From an uncultured bacterium (GTDB lineage: Bacteria; Bacillota; Clostridia; Lachnospirales; Lachnospiraceae), in contig CAMTZV010000162.1 in assembly GCA_947086625.1 (NCBI GenBank), positions 1-5,175 of the forward strand: a DNA stretch of 5,175 nucleotides. The letters run 5' to 3'. Both the position numbers and the translations under genes were made by a program. Below, piece by piece: positions 1 to 4,764 of the stretch. Positions within the stretch are counted from its first letter, which is position 1; each line of letters starts with the position of its first letter. The notes below the pieces were generated by a model. That model ran no database searches, was not told the DNA's origin, and saw nothing but the letters and a program-made list of their open reading frames with translations.

Positions 1-13
1 CGTCTGTTAAAAT

Positions 14-421
14 ATGAAAATCATGTGTGATACGAACGTCATCATCGATGTATTACTGGAAAGGGAACCTTTTGTGGAGGATTCTTACAAAGTTCTGAAA
101 CGATGTGAGGAACGCAAAATAGACGGTTTTGTATCAGCATCTTCTGTTACCGACATTTACTGTCTTGTAAGAAAACATACCCATAGCAATGATCTGGCAT
201 ACAAGGCAGTCGGGAAGCTTTTGGAGATTGCCAGAGTATGCAGTGTTACGAACAATGATGTCCTGCTTACATTTCAGAAAAGGGCAAAGGATTTCGAGGA
301 TTGTCTTGTTGCTACCTGTGCCAGATCGATACACTGTGATTATATTGTCACCCGAAACAAAAGGGGTTTTGAAGGCTTTGGCATTCCAGCATTGACCCCG
401 ACTGAAATCCTGCTGCTGTAG
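14..421 (+). CDS. PIN-domain ribonuclease, VapC-like toxin of a toxin-antitoxin pair
   Basis: A 135-residue protein that is a complete single PIN domain, the usual size for VapC-type toxins, which are Mg2+-dependent RNases acting in the cytoplasm. Visible motifs: N-terminal MKIMCDTNVIIDVLL with Asp6 and the DTN triad, an acidic residue at Asp47 (VTDIY), the central DFEDCL with Asp93, Glu95 and Asp96, and DYIVTRN with Asp109 near the C-terminus. These acidic residues form the metal site in the family. The sequence resembles the PIN_3 subgroup. No Shine-Dalgarno site is visible in the 13 upstream bases, so translation is probably coupled to an upstream gene, as expected for the second gene of a toxin-antitoxin operon. 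The antitoxin would lie left of the window. Three frames run out here (stops at 8-10, 15-17 and 28-30), so its end cannot be fixed. The gene is visibly AT-richer than its neighbours, which fits horizontal transfer. The target RNA is unknown. Confidence 0.85.
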   Translation: MKIMCDTNVIIDVLLEREPFVEDSYKVLKRCEERKIDGFVSASSVTDIYCLVRKHTHSNDLAYKAVGKLLEIARVCSVTNNDVLLTFQKRAKDFEDCLVATCARSIHCDYIVTRNKRGFEGFGIPALTPTEILLL

Positions 422-438
422 AAGGCTTCAAATGACAC

Positions 439-445
439 AGGAGGG
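439..445 (+). promoter_or_regulatory. Ribosome binding site fixing the start of the Ig-like gene at 452
   Basis: AGGAGGG lies 6 bases before the ATG at 452. This strong site shows that translation of the anchored protein begins at 452, in the frame of the transmembrane segment. The TTG at 510, in the frame of the protein body, has no such site. Confidence 0.8.
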
Positions 446-451
446 CCTGCC

Positions 452-1328
452 ATGAAAAAAGATATCCTATATTTCATATTACTGTGCGCCGCAGTCCCGC
501 TTCTGTTCCTTGGCATTTTCCTGTTTACCCGTGCGCGGACATCGGGGGGAGGATGCGGCGCGGGAGAATGAGGACTGTGAGGAGGAGTTCAGGGAGGACG
601 GCCCGCCGACGGTTCAGTGGGACGATAAGCGTTATCGCTGGATGGCCTCAAGGGTCTATGAGGATCTTTTGTGCCCGGATGTGGCCGGGGTGATTTCCGA
701 GGTCGTGGACGGGGCTGACCCGATTACAGAAAACGGCCAGACGAATATACCAATGCTCAGCGAGGGCGACAGGATCCGCCGTACCGCTTACGGGGATGCG
801 ATCGCTGTTTTTGTGGAGGGCCGATGGATCTGGCTCATGCTGGCGAAGCCGTTAGGGGAAGAGTTAGAGCCGGACGAGATTTTTTATATTCCCCAGAACG
901 TATGGCGGCCGTTTGTGCCGGACGAAGGGTCGGAAAGGTCTGCGGGCGTGACGCTTGCCGCGGAGCAGGCAGTGATGGATGCAGAGACGTTTGCGGGCGC
1001 GCCGCACATCGCGCTCGTCTTGAAAAACAATTCGGATCATGCGATCTCGTACCGCCGGGGTGATTTGTACGTGCTGAAGGAGGTTGACGGCGAATGGTGC
1101 TTCTGGTTCGGCCAGACGGAGCCGGGGGATGTGTACTGGGATATTGCAGATGTGATTCCGCCGTCGCAGGAGGAACGGTTTCTCGCTCCGCTTGCAGAAG
1201 CAATTCCAGAGACAGAACGTGCCGCGGGCACTTACCGGGTCGGAATGTACGTGGATTGTGACGCCGTGACAAGCGGGTATGACGACGGCGGACGGGTGTT
1301 TGTGTATACGGAGCTCACGATTGAGTGA
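452..1328 (+). CDS. Membrane-anchored protein with C-terminal Ig-like domain, apparent single-base frameshift
   Basis: As sequenced, the frame from the ATG at 452 encodes MKKDILYFILLCAAVPLLFL plus a short tail and stops at 572-574. The rest of the protein is open in the +1 frame up to the stop at 1326-1328. Removing one G from the G6 run at 544-549 joins the two into 291 residues. Corrected layout: a transmembrane or uncleaved signal segment at residues 5-26, an acidic linker at 33-50, a small domain at about 54-160 with an ITENGQTN turn and a VEGRWIWL strand, then an Ig-like beta domain at about 165-290. That last domain shows alternating strands, KNNSD, YRRGDLYVLKEVDGEW, IPPSQEE and AGTYRVGMYV, resembling the Big_14-type bacterial Ig fold. 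The body faces outside the cell; its ligand is unknown. If the extra base is real, the gene is broken, phase-variable or recoded. A TTG at 510 could start a 272-residue version, but it lacks both the anchor and a ribosome site. It starts 30 bases after the PIN gene; no terminator is seen between them. Confidence 0.72.
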
Positions 1329-1363
1329 CAAAAAATAGTCGGAGAAGCTTTTGCGCGTGCCGG

Positions 1364-1392
1364 TTGACAGATGCGTCTGTTTCGCATATACT
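1364..1392 (+). promoter_or_regulatory. Sigma-A-type promoter of the tetR gene
   Basis: TTGACA at 1364-1369 (perfect -35) and TATACT at 1387-1392 (5 of 6 to the -10 consensus), separated by exactly 17 bases. Transcription should begin near 1398-1400, leaving a leader of about 55 bases before the ATG at 1454. Confidence 0.8.
1367..1387. promoter_or_regulatory. Candidate operator inside the tetR promoter
   Basis: Two overlapping inverted repeats fill the -35/-10 spacer. ACAGATGCGTCTGT (1367-1380) is palindromic at 12 of 14 positions. ATGCG (1371-1375) and CGCAT (1383-1387) are perfect 5-base arms 7 bases apart. TetR proteins commonly repress their own promoters through short palindromes in this position. 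That this TetR binds here is inference. Confidence 0.5.
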
Positions 1393-1453
1393 TAAAGGGA
1401 TGTTTTAATACATGCGTTGCAGAACGATTCGCGACAAGCAGGGAGGAATTCAC

Positions 1454-2041
1454 ATGCCGCCAAAAGCAAAATTTACACGGGACGAAATCGTGCAGGCCGG
1501 GCTGAATATCGTAAGGGAAAACGGGATAGAGGCATTGTCTGCCAGAGCGCTGGGCGCAGCGCTTGGCAGCTCCGCGAGACCGGTATTTACGGTTTTTCAG
1601 AGTATGGAGGAAGTGCAGGGGGAGGTGCTGGAAGCGGCGAGATCCCGCTACGACGAATATGTCAGGAGGGGACTGGAGCAGGAGCCGGCATTCAAAGGCG
1701 TGGGGACGCAGTACATTCTTTTCGCGATTCAGGAGCCAAAATTATTTCAGCTGCTTTTTATGACGGAGCAGAAGCAGTCTCCGTCGGTTGTCAATGTGCT
1801 GCCGATGATCGATGATAATTACGGCGACATATTGCGGTCTGTGCAAAACGGATATCAGCTGTCTGAGGAACAGGCGAAGCAGATGTACCGCCATCTTTGG
1901 ATTTACACGCACGGCATTGCGGCGCTGTGCGCGACAAACATGTGCGTGTTTAGCGCGGAGGAGATCAGCGGGCTGATGACACAGGTGTTTCAGGGAGTGC
2001 TGAAGGAAATAAAGGGGGATGCCCTTGTCAATCGAGGGTAG
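1454..2041 (+). CDS. TetR/AcrR-family transcriptional regulator
   Basis: A 195-residue DNA-binding repressor, typical in length for TetR proteins, which act as dimers and leave DNA when a small ligand binds the C-terminal domain. The N-terminal helix-turn-helix spans about residues 7-52: FTRDEIVQAGLNIVRENG, then LSARALGAALGSSARPVFTVF as turn and recognition helix. The C-terminal part is helical, with EPKLFQLLFM at 94-103 and WIYTHGIAALC at 149-159. The latter resembles the WHG-type TetR ligand domain. The start at 1454 is chosen because GGGAGG at 1441-1446 sits 7 bases upstream. An in-frame ATG at 1412 would add 14 residues (MRCRTIRDKQGGIH) outside the family fold and lies too close to the predicted transcription start. 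The gene has its own promoter and terminator, so it is monocistronic. No transporter or enzyme target is adjacent, so ligand and regulon cannot be named. Confidence 0.9.
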   Translation: MPPKAKFTRDEIVQAGLNIVRENGIEALSARALGAALGSSARPVFTVFQSMEEVQGEVLEAARSRYDEYVRRGLEQEPAFKGVGTQYILFAIQEPKLFQLLFMTEQKQSPSVVNVLPMIDDNYGDILRSVQNGYQLSEEQAKQMYRHLWIYTHGIAALCATNMCVFSAEEISGLMTQVFQGVLKEIKGDALVNRG

Positions 2042-2081
2042 CTGCTTTGTGCAGTGAAAAATCGCCATAGAAAAGCTGACC

Positions 2082-2109
2082 GGGCTGCCAAGGAGGCAGC
2101 CCTTTTTTT
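2082..2109 (+). terminator. Intrinsic terminator of the tetR gene
   Basis: GGGCTGCC (2082-2089) and GGCAGCCC (2095-2102) form a perfect 8-base GC-rich stem around the loop AAGGA, followed directly by seven T at 2103-2109. It lies 40 bases after the tetR stop and isolates that gene from the fruK operon. Confidence 0.93.
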
Positions 2110-2116
2110 ATGCGCA

Positions 2117-2158
2117 GGCCCGCATAGAGAAATTTGCTGCTAAAGCAGCATGCGGGCC
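2117..2158. repeat. Long nested hairpin upstream of the fruK promoter
   Basis: GGCCCGCAT (2117-2125) pairs perfectly with ATGCGGGCC (2150-2158). Inside, GCTGC (2136-2140) and GCAGC (2145-2149) pair around the loop TAAA, giving one stem with a 10-base bulge on the left side only. No T run follows on either strand, so it is not a standard terminator. It lies upstream of the predicted fruK transcription start and so is probably not part of the fruK leader. Function unknown. Confidence 0.6.
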
Positions 2159-2169
2159 GCGCGGCGAGC

Positions 2170-2187
2170 AGGGAGAAAATCTTCCCT
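2170..2187. repeat. Small inverted repeat in the tetR-fruK gap
   Basis: AGGGA (2170-2174) and TCCCT (2183-2187) are perfect arms around an 8-base spacer; an alternative pairing extends the stem as AGGGAGA/TCT-CCCT with one bulged T. The rest of the gap, about 2188-2235, is AT-rich and shows no gene. Confidence 0.35.
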
Positions 2188-2238
2188 ACTTGATTTGTGC
2201 AATTTTACTCAAAATCGCCCTCGTTTTTTGTGAACTAA

Positions 2239-2271
2239 TTTGATTGATTTCGGTTGATTTTGATTGAATTT
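2239..2271. promoter_or_regulatory. Candidate DeoR/FruR operator made of direct repeats
   Basis: TTGATTGA occurs at 2240-2247 and again at 2260-2267, exactly 20 bases apart. The 6-mer TTGATT (or TTGAAT) recurs at 2244, 2254 and 2264, a strict 10-base step that places each copy on the same face of the helix. The cluster covers the -35 and spacer of the fruK promoter. Direct TTGATT-like repeats are a plausible site for DeoR-family sugar repressors, and such a gene lies 1.5 kb downstream. Binding is inferred. Confidence 0.5.
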
Positions 2272-2282
2272 GGTAGTATAGT
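2254..2282 (+). promoter_or_regulatory. Promoter of fruK (and probably ptsH)
   Basis: TTGATT (2254-2259, 4 of 6 to the -35 consensus), a 17-base spacer, and TATAGT (2277-2282, 5 of 6 to the -10). Transcription should begin near 2288-2290, giving a leader of about 50 bases. The -35 element is itself one of the TTGATT repeats, so a protein bound there would block polymerase. Confidence 0.65.
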
Positions 2283-2325
2283 AAATACAACAAGTCAAAC
2301 ATGAGCAAAATCATTTAAAATCAGT

Positions 2326-2335
2326 AGGAGGTGAT
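2326..2335 (+). promoter_or_regulatory. Very strong ribosome binding site of fruK
   Basis: AGGAGGTGAT is complementary along its whole 10 bases to the conserved 3' end of 16S rRNA. The AGGAGG core ends 7 bases before the ATG at 2339, predicting high translation. Confidence 0.85.
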
Positions 2336-2338
2336 CGT

Positions 2339-3280
2339 ATGATCTATACGGTGACATTTAATCCGTCTCTGGATTACGTGATAACGGTCGACGACTTCAA
2401 ATTGGGGCTGACCAACCGCGTAGGCTCGGAGGCGCTCTTCCCGGGAGGGAAGGGGATCAATGTGTCGATGGTGTTGAGAAACCTCGGCATTGAGAGCACC
2501 GCGCTCGGGTTTATCGCGGGTTTTACCGGCGAGGAGGTGAAGCGGCGGCTGGAAGAGATCGGCGTAAAGAGCGGCTTCATCCGTGTGGAAAATGGCTTTA
2601 CGCGCATCAATGTGAAGCTCAAAAGCATCGACGGGACCGAGATGAACGGCAGAGGGCCGGACATCAGCGAGGAGAAGGTGCAGGTGCTGATGGACACGCT
2701 GGACGGGCTGCGGGAGGGCGATGTGCTGTTCCTCTCGGGCAGCATCCCGGCGTCGATGTCGGACGACGCGTATCAGAAGATCATGGAGCTTCTCGACGGG
2801 AGGGGCGTGCAGATCGCGGTCGACGCGACGAAGGATCTTCTTTTGAACGTGCTCGGCTATCACCCGTTCCTCATCAAGCCGAACAACCATGAGCTGGGCG
2901 AGATCTTCGGCGTGGAGCTGGCGACGCGCGAATCGGTCGTGCCCTACGCGAAAAAGCTGCAGGAGCGGGGCGCGCAAAACGTTTTGGTGTCGATGGCGGG
3001 TGAGGGGGCCGTGCTCGTCGCGGCCGACGGCTCGGTCTACGACGCGCCGGCGCCAAAGGGTACGCTCGTAAACGGTGTGGGCGCGGGCGATTCCATGGTG
3101 GCGGGCTTTATGGCGGGCTATATGGAAAAACAGGATTATCGGCACGCGTTTTACATGGGCATCGCGGCGGGAAGCGCCAGCGCGTTTTCGGAGCAGCTTG
3201 CGACAAAGCCGGAGATCGAGGCGGTGTACCGGCAGGTGGCACAACACTGCTTTACTGCAGACCGCCAGAATTTGCAGTAA
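2339..3280 (+). CDS. fruK: 1-phosphofructokinase (PfkB family)
   Basis: A cytoplasmic sugar kinase that converts fructose-1-phosphate plus ATP to fructose-1,6-bisphosphate, passing PTS-imported fructose into glycolysis. Its 313 residues match the family length. Visible features: the N-terminal NPSLDYV strand (8-14), the PfkB first signature around PGGKGINVSMVLRNLG (35-50), the substrate-side KPNNHEL (180-186), and the second signature NGVGAGDSMVAGFMAGY (245-261), in which GAGD forms the anion hole and Asp251 is the catalytic base. KPNNHEL and NPSLDYV are typical of the FruK/LacC branch. LacC (tagatose-6-phosphate kinase) is therefore the main alternative; the HPr and DeoR neighbours favour FruK but do not prove it. 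It is the first gene after a promoter overlaid by putative operator repeats. A PTS permease gene (fruA), its usual partner, is not in the window. Confidence 0.9.
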   Translation: MIYTVTFNPSLDYVITVDDFKLGLTNRVGSEALFPGGKGINVSMVLRNLGIESTALGFIAGFTGEEVKRRLEEIGVKSGFIRVENGFTRINVKLKSIDGTEMNGRGPDISEEKVQVLMDTLDGLREGDVLFLSGSIPASMSDDAYQKIMELLDGRGVQIAVDATKDLLLNVLGYHPFLIKPNNHELGEIFGVELATRESVVPYAKKLQERGAQNVLVSMAGEGAVLVAADGSVYDAPAPKGTLVNGVGAGDSMVAGFMAGYMEKQDYRHAFYMGIAAGSASAFSEQLATKPEIEAVYRQVAQHCFTADRQNLQ

Positions 3281-3298
3281 CACAGTATAAATAGCCGA

Positions 3299-3327
3299 TT
3301 GACAAGCATGGGCAGTACGAGTAAACT
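3299..3327 (+). promoter_or_regulatory. Possible internal promoter for ptsH
   Basis: A perfect TTGACA (3299-3304), a 17-base spacer and TAAACT (3322-3327, 4 of 6) lie in the 128-base fruK-ptsH gap, giving a leader of about 75 bases. The -35 overlaps GATTGA (3297-3302), and TTGATTTT recurs at 3338-3345, both also found in the fruK operator region. Read-through from fruK is equally possible, since no terminator is visible. Confidence 0.45.
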
Positions 3328-3408
3328 TGTGTTAGCATTGATTTTAGACGGCAAAACGGTTCAATTTCATCACAGATCACATTTATAAAAAATTGGAGGA
3401 CATAGATA

Positions 3409-3666
3409 ATGAAGGAATTTAAATATACAATCACAGACCCCGAAGGAATCCACGCACGTCCCGCAGGACTGCTCGTAAAGGCAGCCAAGGAATTTAGCTG
3501 CGACGTCAAAATCGGCAAGAATGGCAAATTTATGAGCTGCAAGGCGATTTTCGGCGTGATGGGACTTGGCGTAAAGCAGGGCGAGGAGGTCACGTTCACC
3601 TTTGGCGGTGCGGATGAGGATGCGGCGTGCGAGGCGATCGGCGCGTTCATGCGGGAAAATCTGTAA
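3409..3666 (+). CDS. HPr-family phosphocarrier protein lacking Ser46
   Basis: An 85-residue cytoplasmic phosphocarrier of the PTS: it takes phosphate from enzyme I on His15 and passes it to sugar-specific EIIA domains. The active site GIHARPAGLLV (13-23) is intact, with His15 and Arg17. The sequence lines up with Bacillus subtilis HPr without gaps from residue 13 to about 60. The usual regulatory segment LKSIMGVMSLG reads CKAIFGVMGLG here, so position 46, the site phosphorylated by HPr kinase in Gram-positive bacteria, is Ala. The protein can therefore carry phosphate but should not become HPr(Ser-P), the CcpA co-repressor. This is the reverse of Crh, which keeps Ser46 but loses His15. GGAGG at 3395-3399 lies 9 bases before the ATG. 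The link to fruK suggests a dedicated phosphocarrier for a fructose-type permease; whether it is the only HPr of the cell cannot be told. Confidence 0.9.
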   Translation: MKEFKYTITDPEGIHARPAGLLVKAAKEFSCDVKIGKNGKFMSCKAIFGVMGLGVKQGEEVTFTFGGADEDAACEAIGAFMRENL

Positions 3667-3828
3667 CAACAGTTCAGCCATCGTCCAGGAAATGTGCGAA
3701 CCATGCTTGCATGAGTAAGCACATGACGCAGACGATGAGCGGAGCGCCCATTCATGAGCAGAGTTAGCTGCGTCAGCAGCGGGAAAGTGCCGCAGGCGCC
3801 TCTGCGAATGGCGCGGGCTGAACTGTTG
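3667..3828. repeat. Nested inverted-repeat element (MITE-like or structured RNA)
   Basis: This fills most of the ptsH-deoR gap. Outer arms CAACAGTTCAGCC (3667-3679) and GGCTGAACTGTTG (3816-3828) are perfect 13-base inverted repeats. Within are two further arms. The left arm has CATCGTC/GACGATG (3679-3685 and 3731-3737), then ATGTGC/GCACAT (3692-3697 and 3719-3724), then CATGC/GCATG (3702-3706 and 3709-3713). The right arm has GCGCC/GGCGC (3744-3748 and 3810-3814), ATTC/GAAT (3750-3753 and 3806-3809), GCAGAG/CTCTGC (3758-3763 and 3800-3805) and CTGCG/CGCAG (3768-3772 and 3791-3795). Together they fold as a Y-shaped three-way junction. Weaker outer pairing GTAAC/GTTAC (3663-3667 and 3835-3839) takes in the ptsH stop codon. 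No T run follows, so it is not a simple terminator, and no transposase is encoded. It may be a non-autonomous mobile repeat or an RNA acting between the genes. Confidence 0.7.
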
Positions 3829-3864
3829 CCAACTGTTACCACAAGGAAAAGGCAGGCAGATCAT

Positions 3865-4743
3865 ATGTTGACAAAGCAGCGGCAGGAGCTGATACTAAAG
3901 CTTTTGGAGGAAAAAGGGAGCATTACCGTGACGGAGGCAAAGGATATGCTCGGCGCATCGGAATCGACGGTGCGCCGGGATATCGTCGCGCTTGATGCGG
4001 AGGGAAGGCTCGTGAAGGTGTTCGGCGGCGCCGTTGCTTTGGACGGGGAGCGGACGGTCACGACGTACGAGTACACGGTCGCCCAGCGCTTTGAGTTAAA
4101 CCGCGAGGAGAAGCGCCGGATCGCGAAATACGCGGCCTCCCTCATCGAGCCGGACGACTTTGTCTATCTGGACGCGGGAACGACGACGGCGCATCTTCTG
4201 GACTATGTGGAAAAAAACGGTGCGGCGTTTGTGACGAACGCGGTGGCCCACGCGCAGCGGCTGGCGGCGCGTGGGATCCGGGTGTTTTTGATCGGCGGCG
4301 AGCTGAAGGCATCCACGGAGGCGATCATCGGCAATCAGGCGATGCGCACGATCCAGAGCTATCATTTTACAAAGGGTTTTTTCGGCACAAACGCGGTGAC
4401 AAAAAAGAGCGGCTGCACGACGCCGGACGCGAACGAGGCGACCGTCAAGCAGACCGCGATGGAGCAGTGCCGGGAGTGCTACGTGCTCTGCGACCACACG
4501 AAGTTTGATCTCGTAAGCTCGGTGACGTTCGCGCCGTTTTACGGGACGAATTTTATTACCGACCGGCGCGTGGGCGGCTACGAGGAATGCGGCAACATCC
4601 GCGTTGCGGGGGAGGAGCACCCGGCGCATGACGGCGAAGCGGTCGAAGGGAAGCCGCGCAGCGGGGAGGCAGACGGCGAAGCGGGCAAAAAGCCGTACAG
4701 CAGAGGGACAGGTGTTGACGGGGCAGGCACGAGAGAGCCGTAA
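3865..4743 (+). CDS. DeoR-family sugar-phosphate-responsive repressor (FruR/GlpR-like)
   Basis: A 292-residue cytoplasmic transcription factor. Residues 1-57 are the DeoR winged helix: MLTKQRQELILKLLEEKGSI, then VTEAKDMLGASESTVRRDIVALDAEGRL and VKVFGGA. Residues about 75-240 form the sugar-phosphate sensor domain, with DAGTTT (103-108), VTNAVAHA (123-130), IGGEL (143-147), GTNAVT (174-179), TTPDANEATVKQ (185-196) and CDHTKFD (209-215). DeoR proteins usually end near residue 250; here about 42 extra residues rich in Gly, Glu and Lys follow. The start at 3865 is chosen because MLTKQRQ is the classic N-terminus. The in-frame ATG at 3754 would add 37 residues read out of the inverted-repeat element. 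The ribosome site is weak (GCAGG at 3852-3856). Likely targets are the TTGATT repeats before fruK and possibly the reductase gene 21 bases downstream. The effector is unknown, perhaps fructose-1-phosphate. Confidence 0.88.
   Translation: MLTKQRQELILKLLEEKGSITVTEAKDMLGASESTVRRDIVALDAEGRLVKVFGGAVALDGERTVTTYEYTVAQRFELNREEKRRIAKYAASLIEPDDFVYLDAGTTTAHLLDYVEKNGAAFVTNAVAHAQRLAARGIRVFLIGGELKASTEAIIGNQAMRTIQSYHFTKGFFGTNAVTKKSGCTTPDANEATVKQTAMEQCRECYVLCDHTKFDLVSSVTFAPFYGTNFITDRRVGGYEECGNIRVAGEEHPAHDGEAVEGKPRSGEADGEAGKKPYSRGTGVDGAGTREP
4630..4684 (+). repeat. In-frame 13-base direct repeat in the deoR 3' extension
   Basis: GACGGCGAAGCGG occurs at 4630-4642 and 4672-4684, 42 bases (14 codons) apart and in the same frame, encoding DGEA both times. 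It lies in the tail beyond the conserved DeoR domain. Confidence 0.6.
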
Positions 4744-4751
4744 ACCGGCGG

Positions 4752-4758
4752 AAAGGAG
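4752..4758 (+). promoter_or_regulatory. Ribosome binding site of the YiaK-like reductase
   Basis: AAAGGAG ends 6 bases before the ATG at 4765 and starts 9 bases after the deoR stop. The tight spacing supports co-transcription of deoR with the reductase gene. Confidence 0.7.
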
Positions 4759-4764
4759 CGGGGT

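Noticed and set aside
835..1331. Two minus-strand open frames opposite the Ig-like gene
   Set aside because: They overlap each other and the conserved Ig-like coding frame, and their sequences are low in recognisable structure.
1412..1453. Upstream in-frame ATG for the TetR gene
   Set aside because: It lies only about 12 bases after the predicted transcription start, lacks a well-placed Shine-Dalgarno site, and adds residues outside the TetR fold; the ATG at 1454 has GGGAGG at good spacing.
2301..2318. Tiny upstream frame ATG to TAA (MSKII) in the fruK leader
   Set aside because: Five codons with no ribosome site; no attenuator pairing with the fruK ribosome site was seen.
2321..3283. Long open frame on the minus strand, 320 codons, opposite fruK
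   Set aside because: It mirrors fruK almost end to end. Its translation is rich in Arg, His and Leu with no recognisable domain, as expected of an antisense shadow of a GC-rich gene; fruK itself has complete PfkB motifs and a strong ribosome site.
3667..3828. The palindromic element as an intrinsic terminator for ptsH
   Set aside because: Neither strand shows a T run after the stem, and the stem arms are separated by about 136 bases of branched structure, unlike a compact terminator hairpin.
3252..3864. Minus-strand open frames of 164 and 196 codons across ptsH and the inverted-repeat element
   Set aside because: They cover a clear HPr gene on the other strand and a palindromic element; neither product has a recognisable motif.
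4096..4629. Minus-strand open frame of 177 codons opposite deoR
   Set aside because: Arg/His-rich shadow of the DeoR sensor domain with no motif; the + strand carries all DeoR family motifs.
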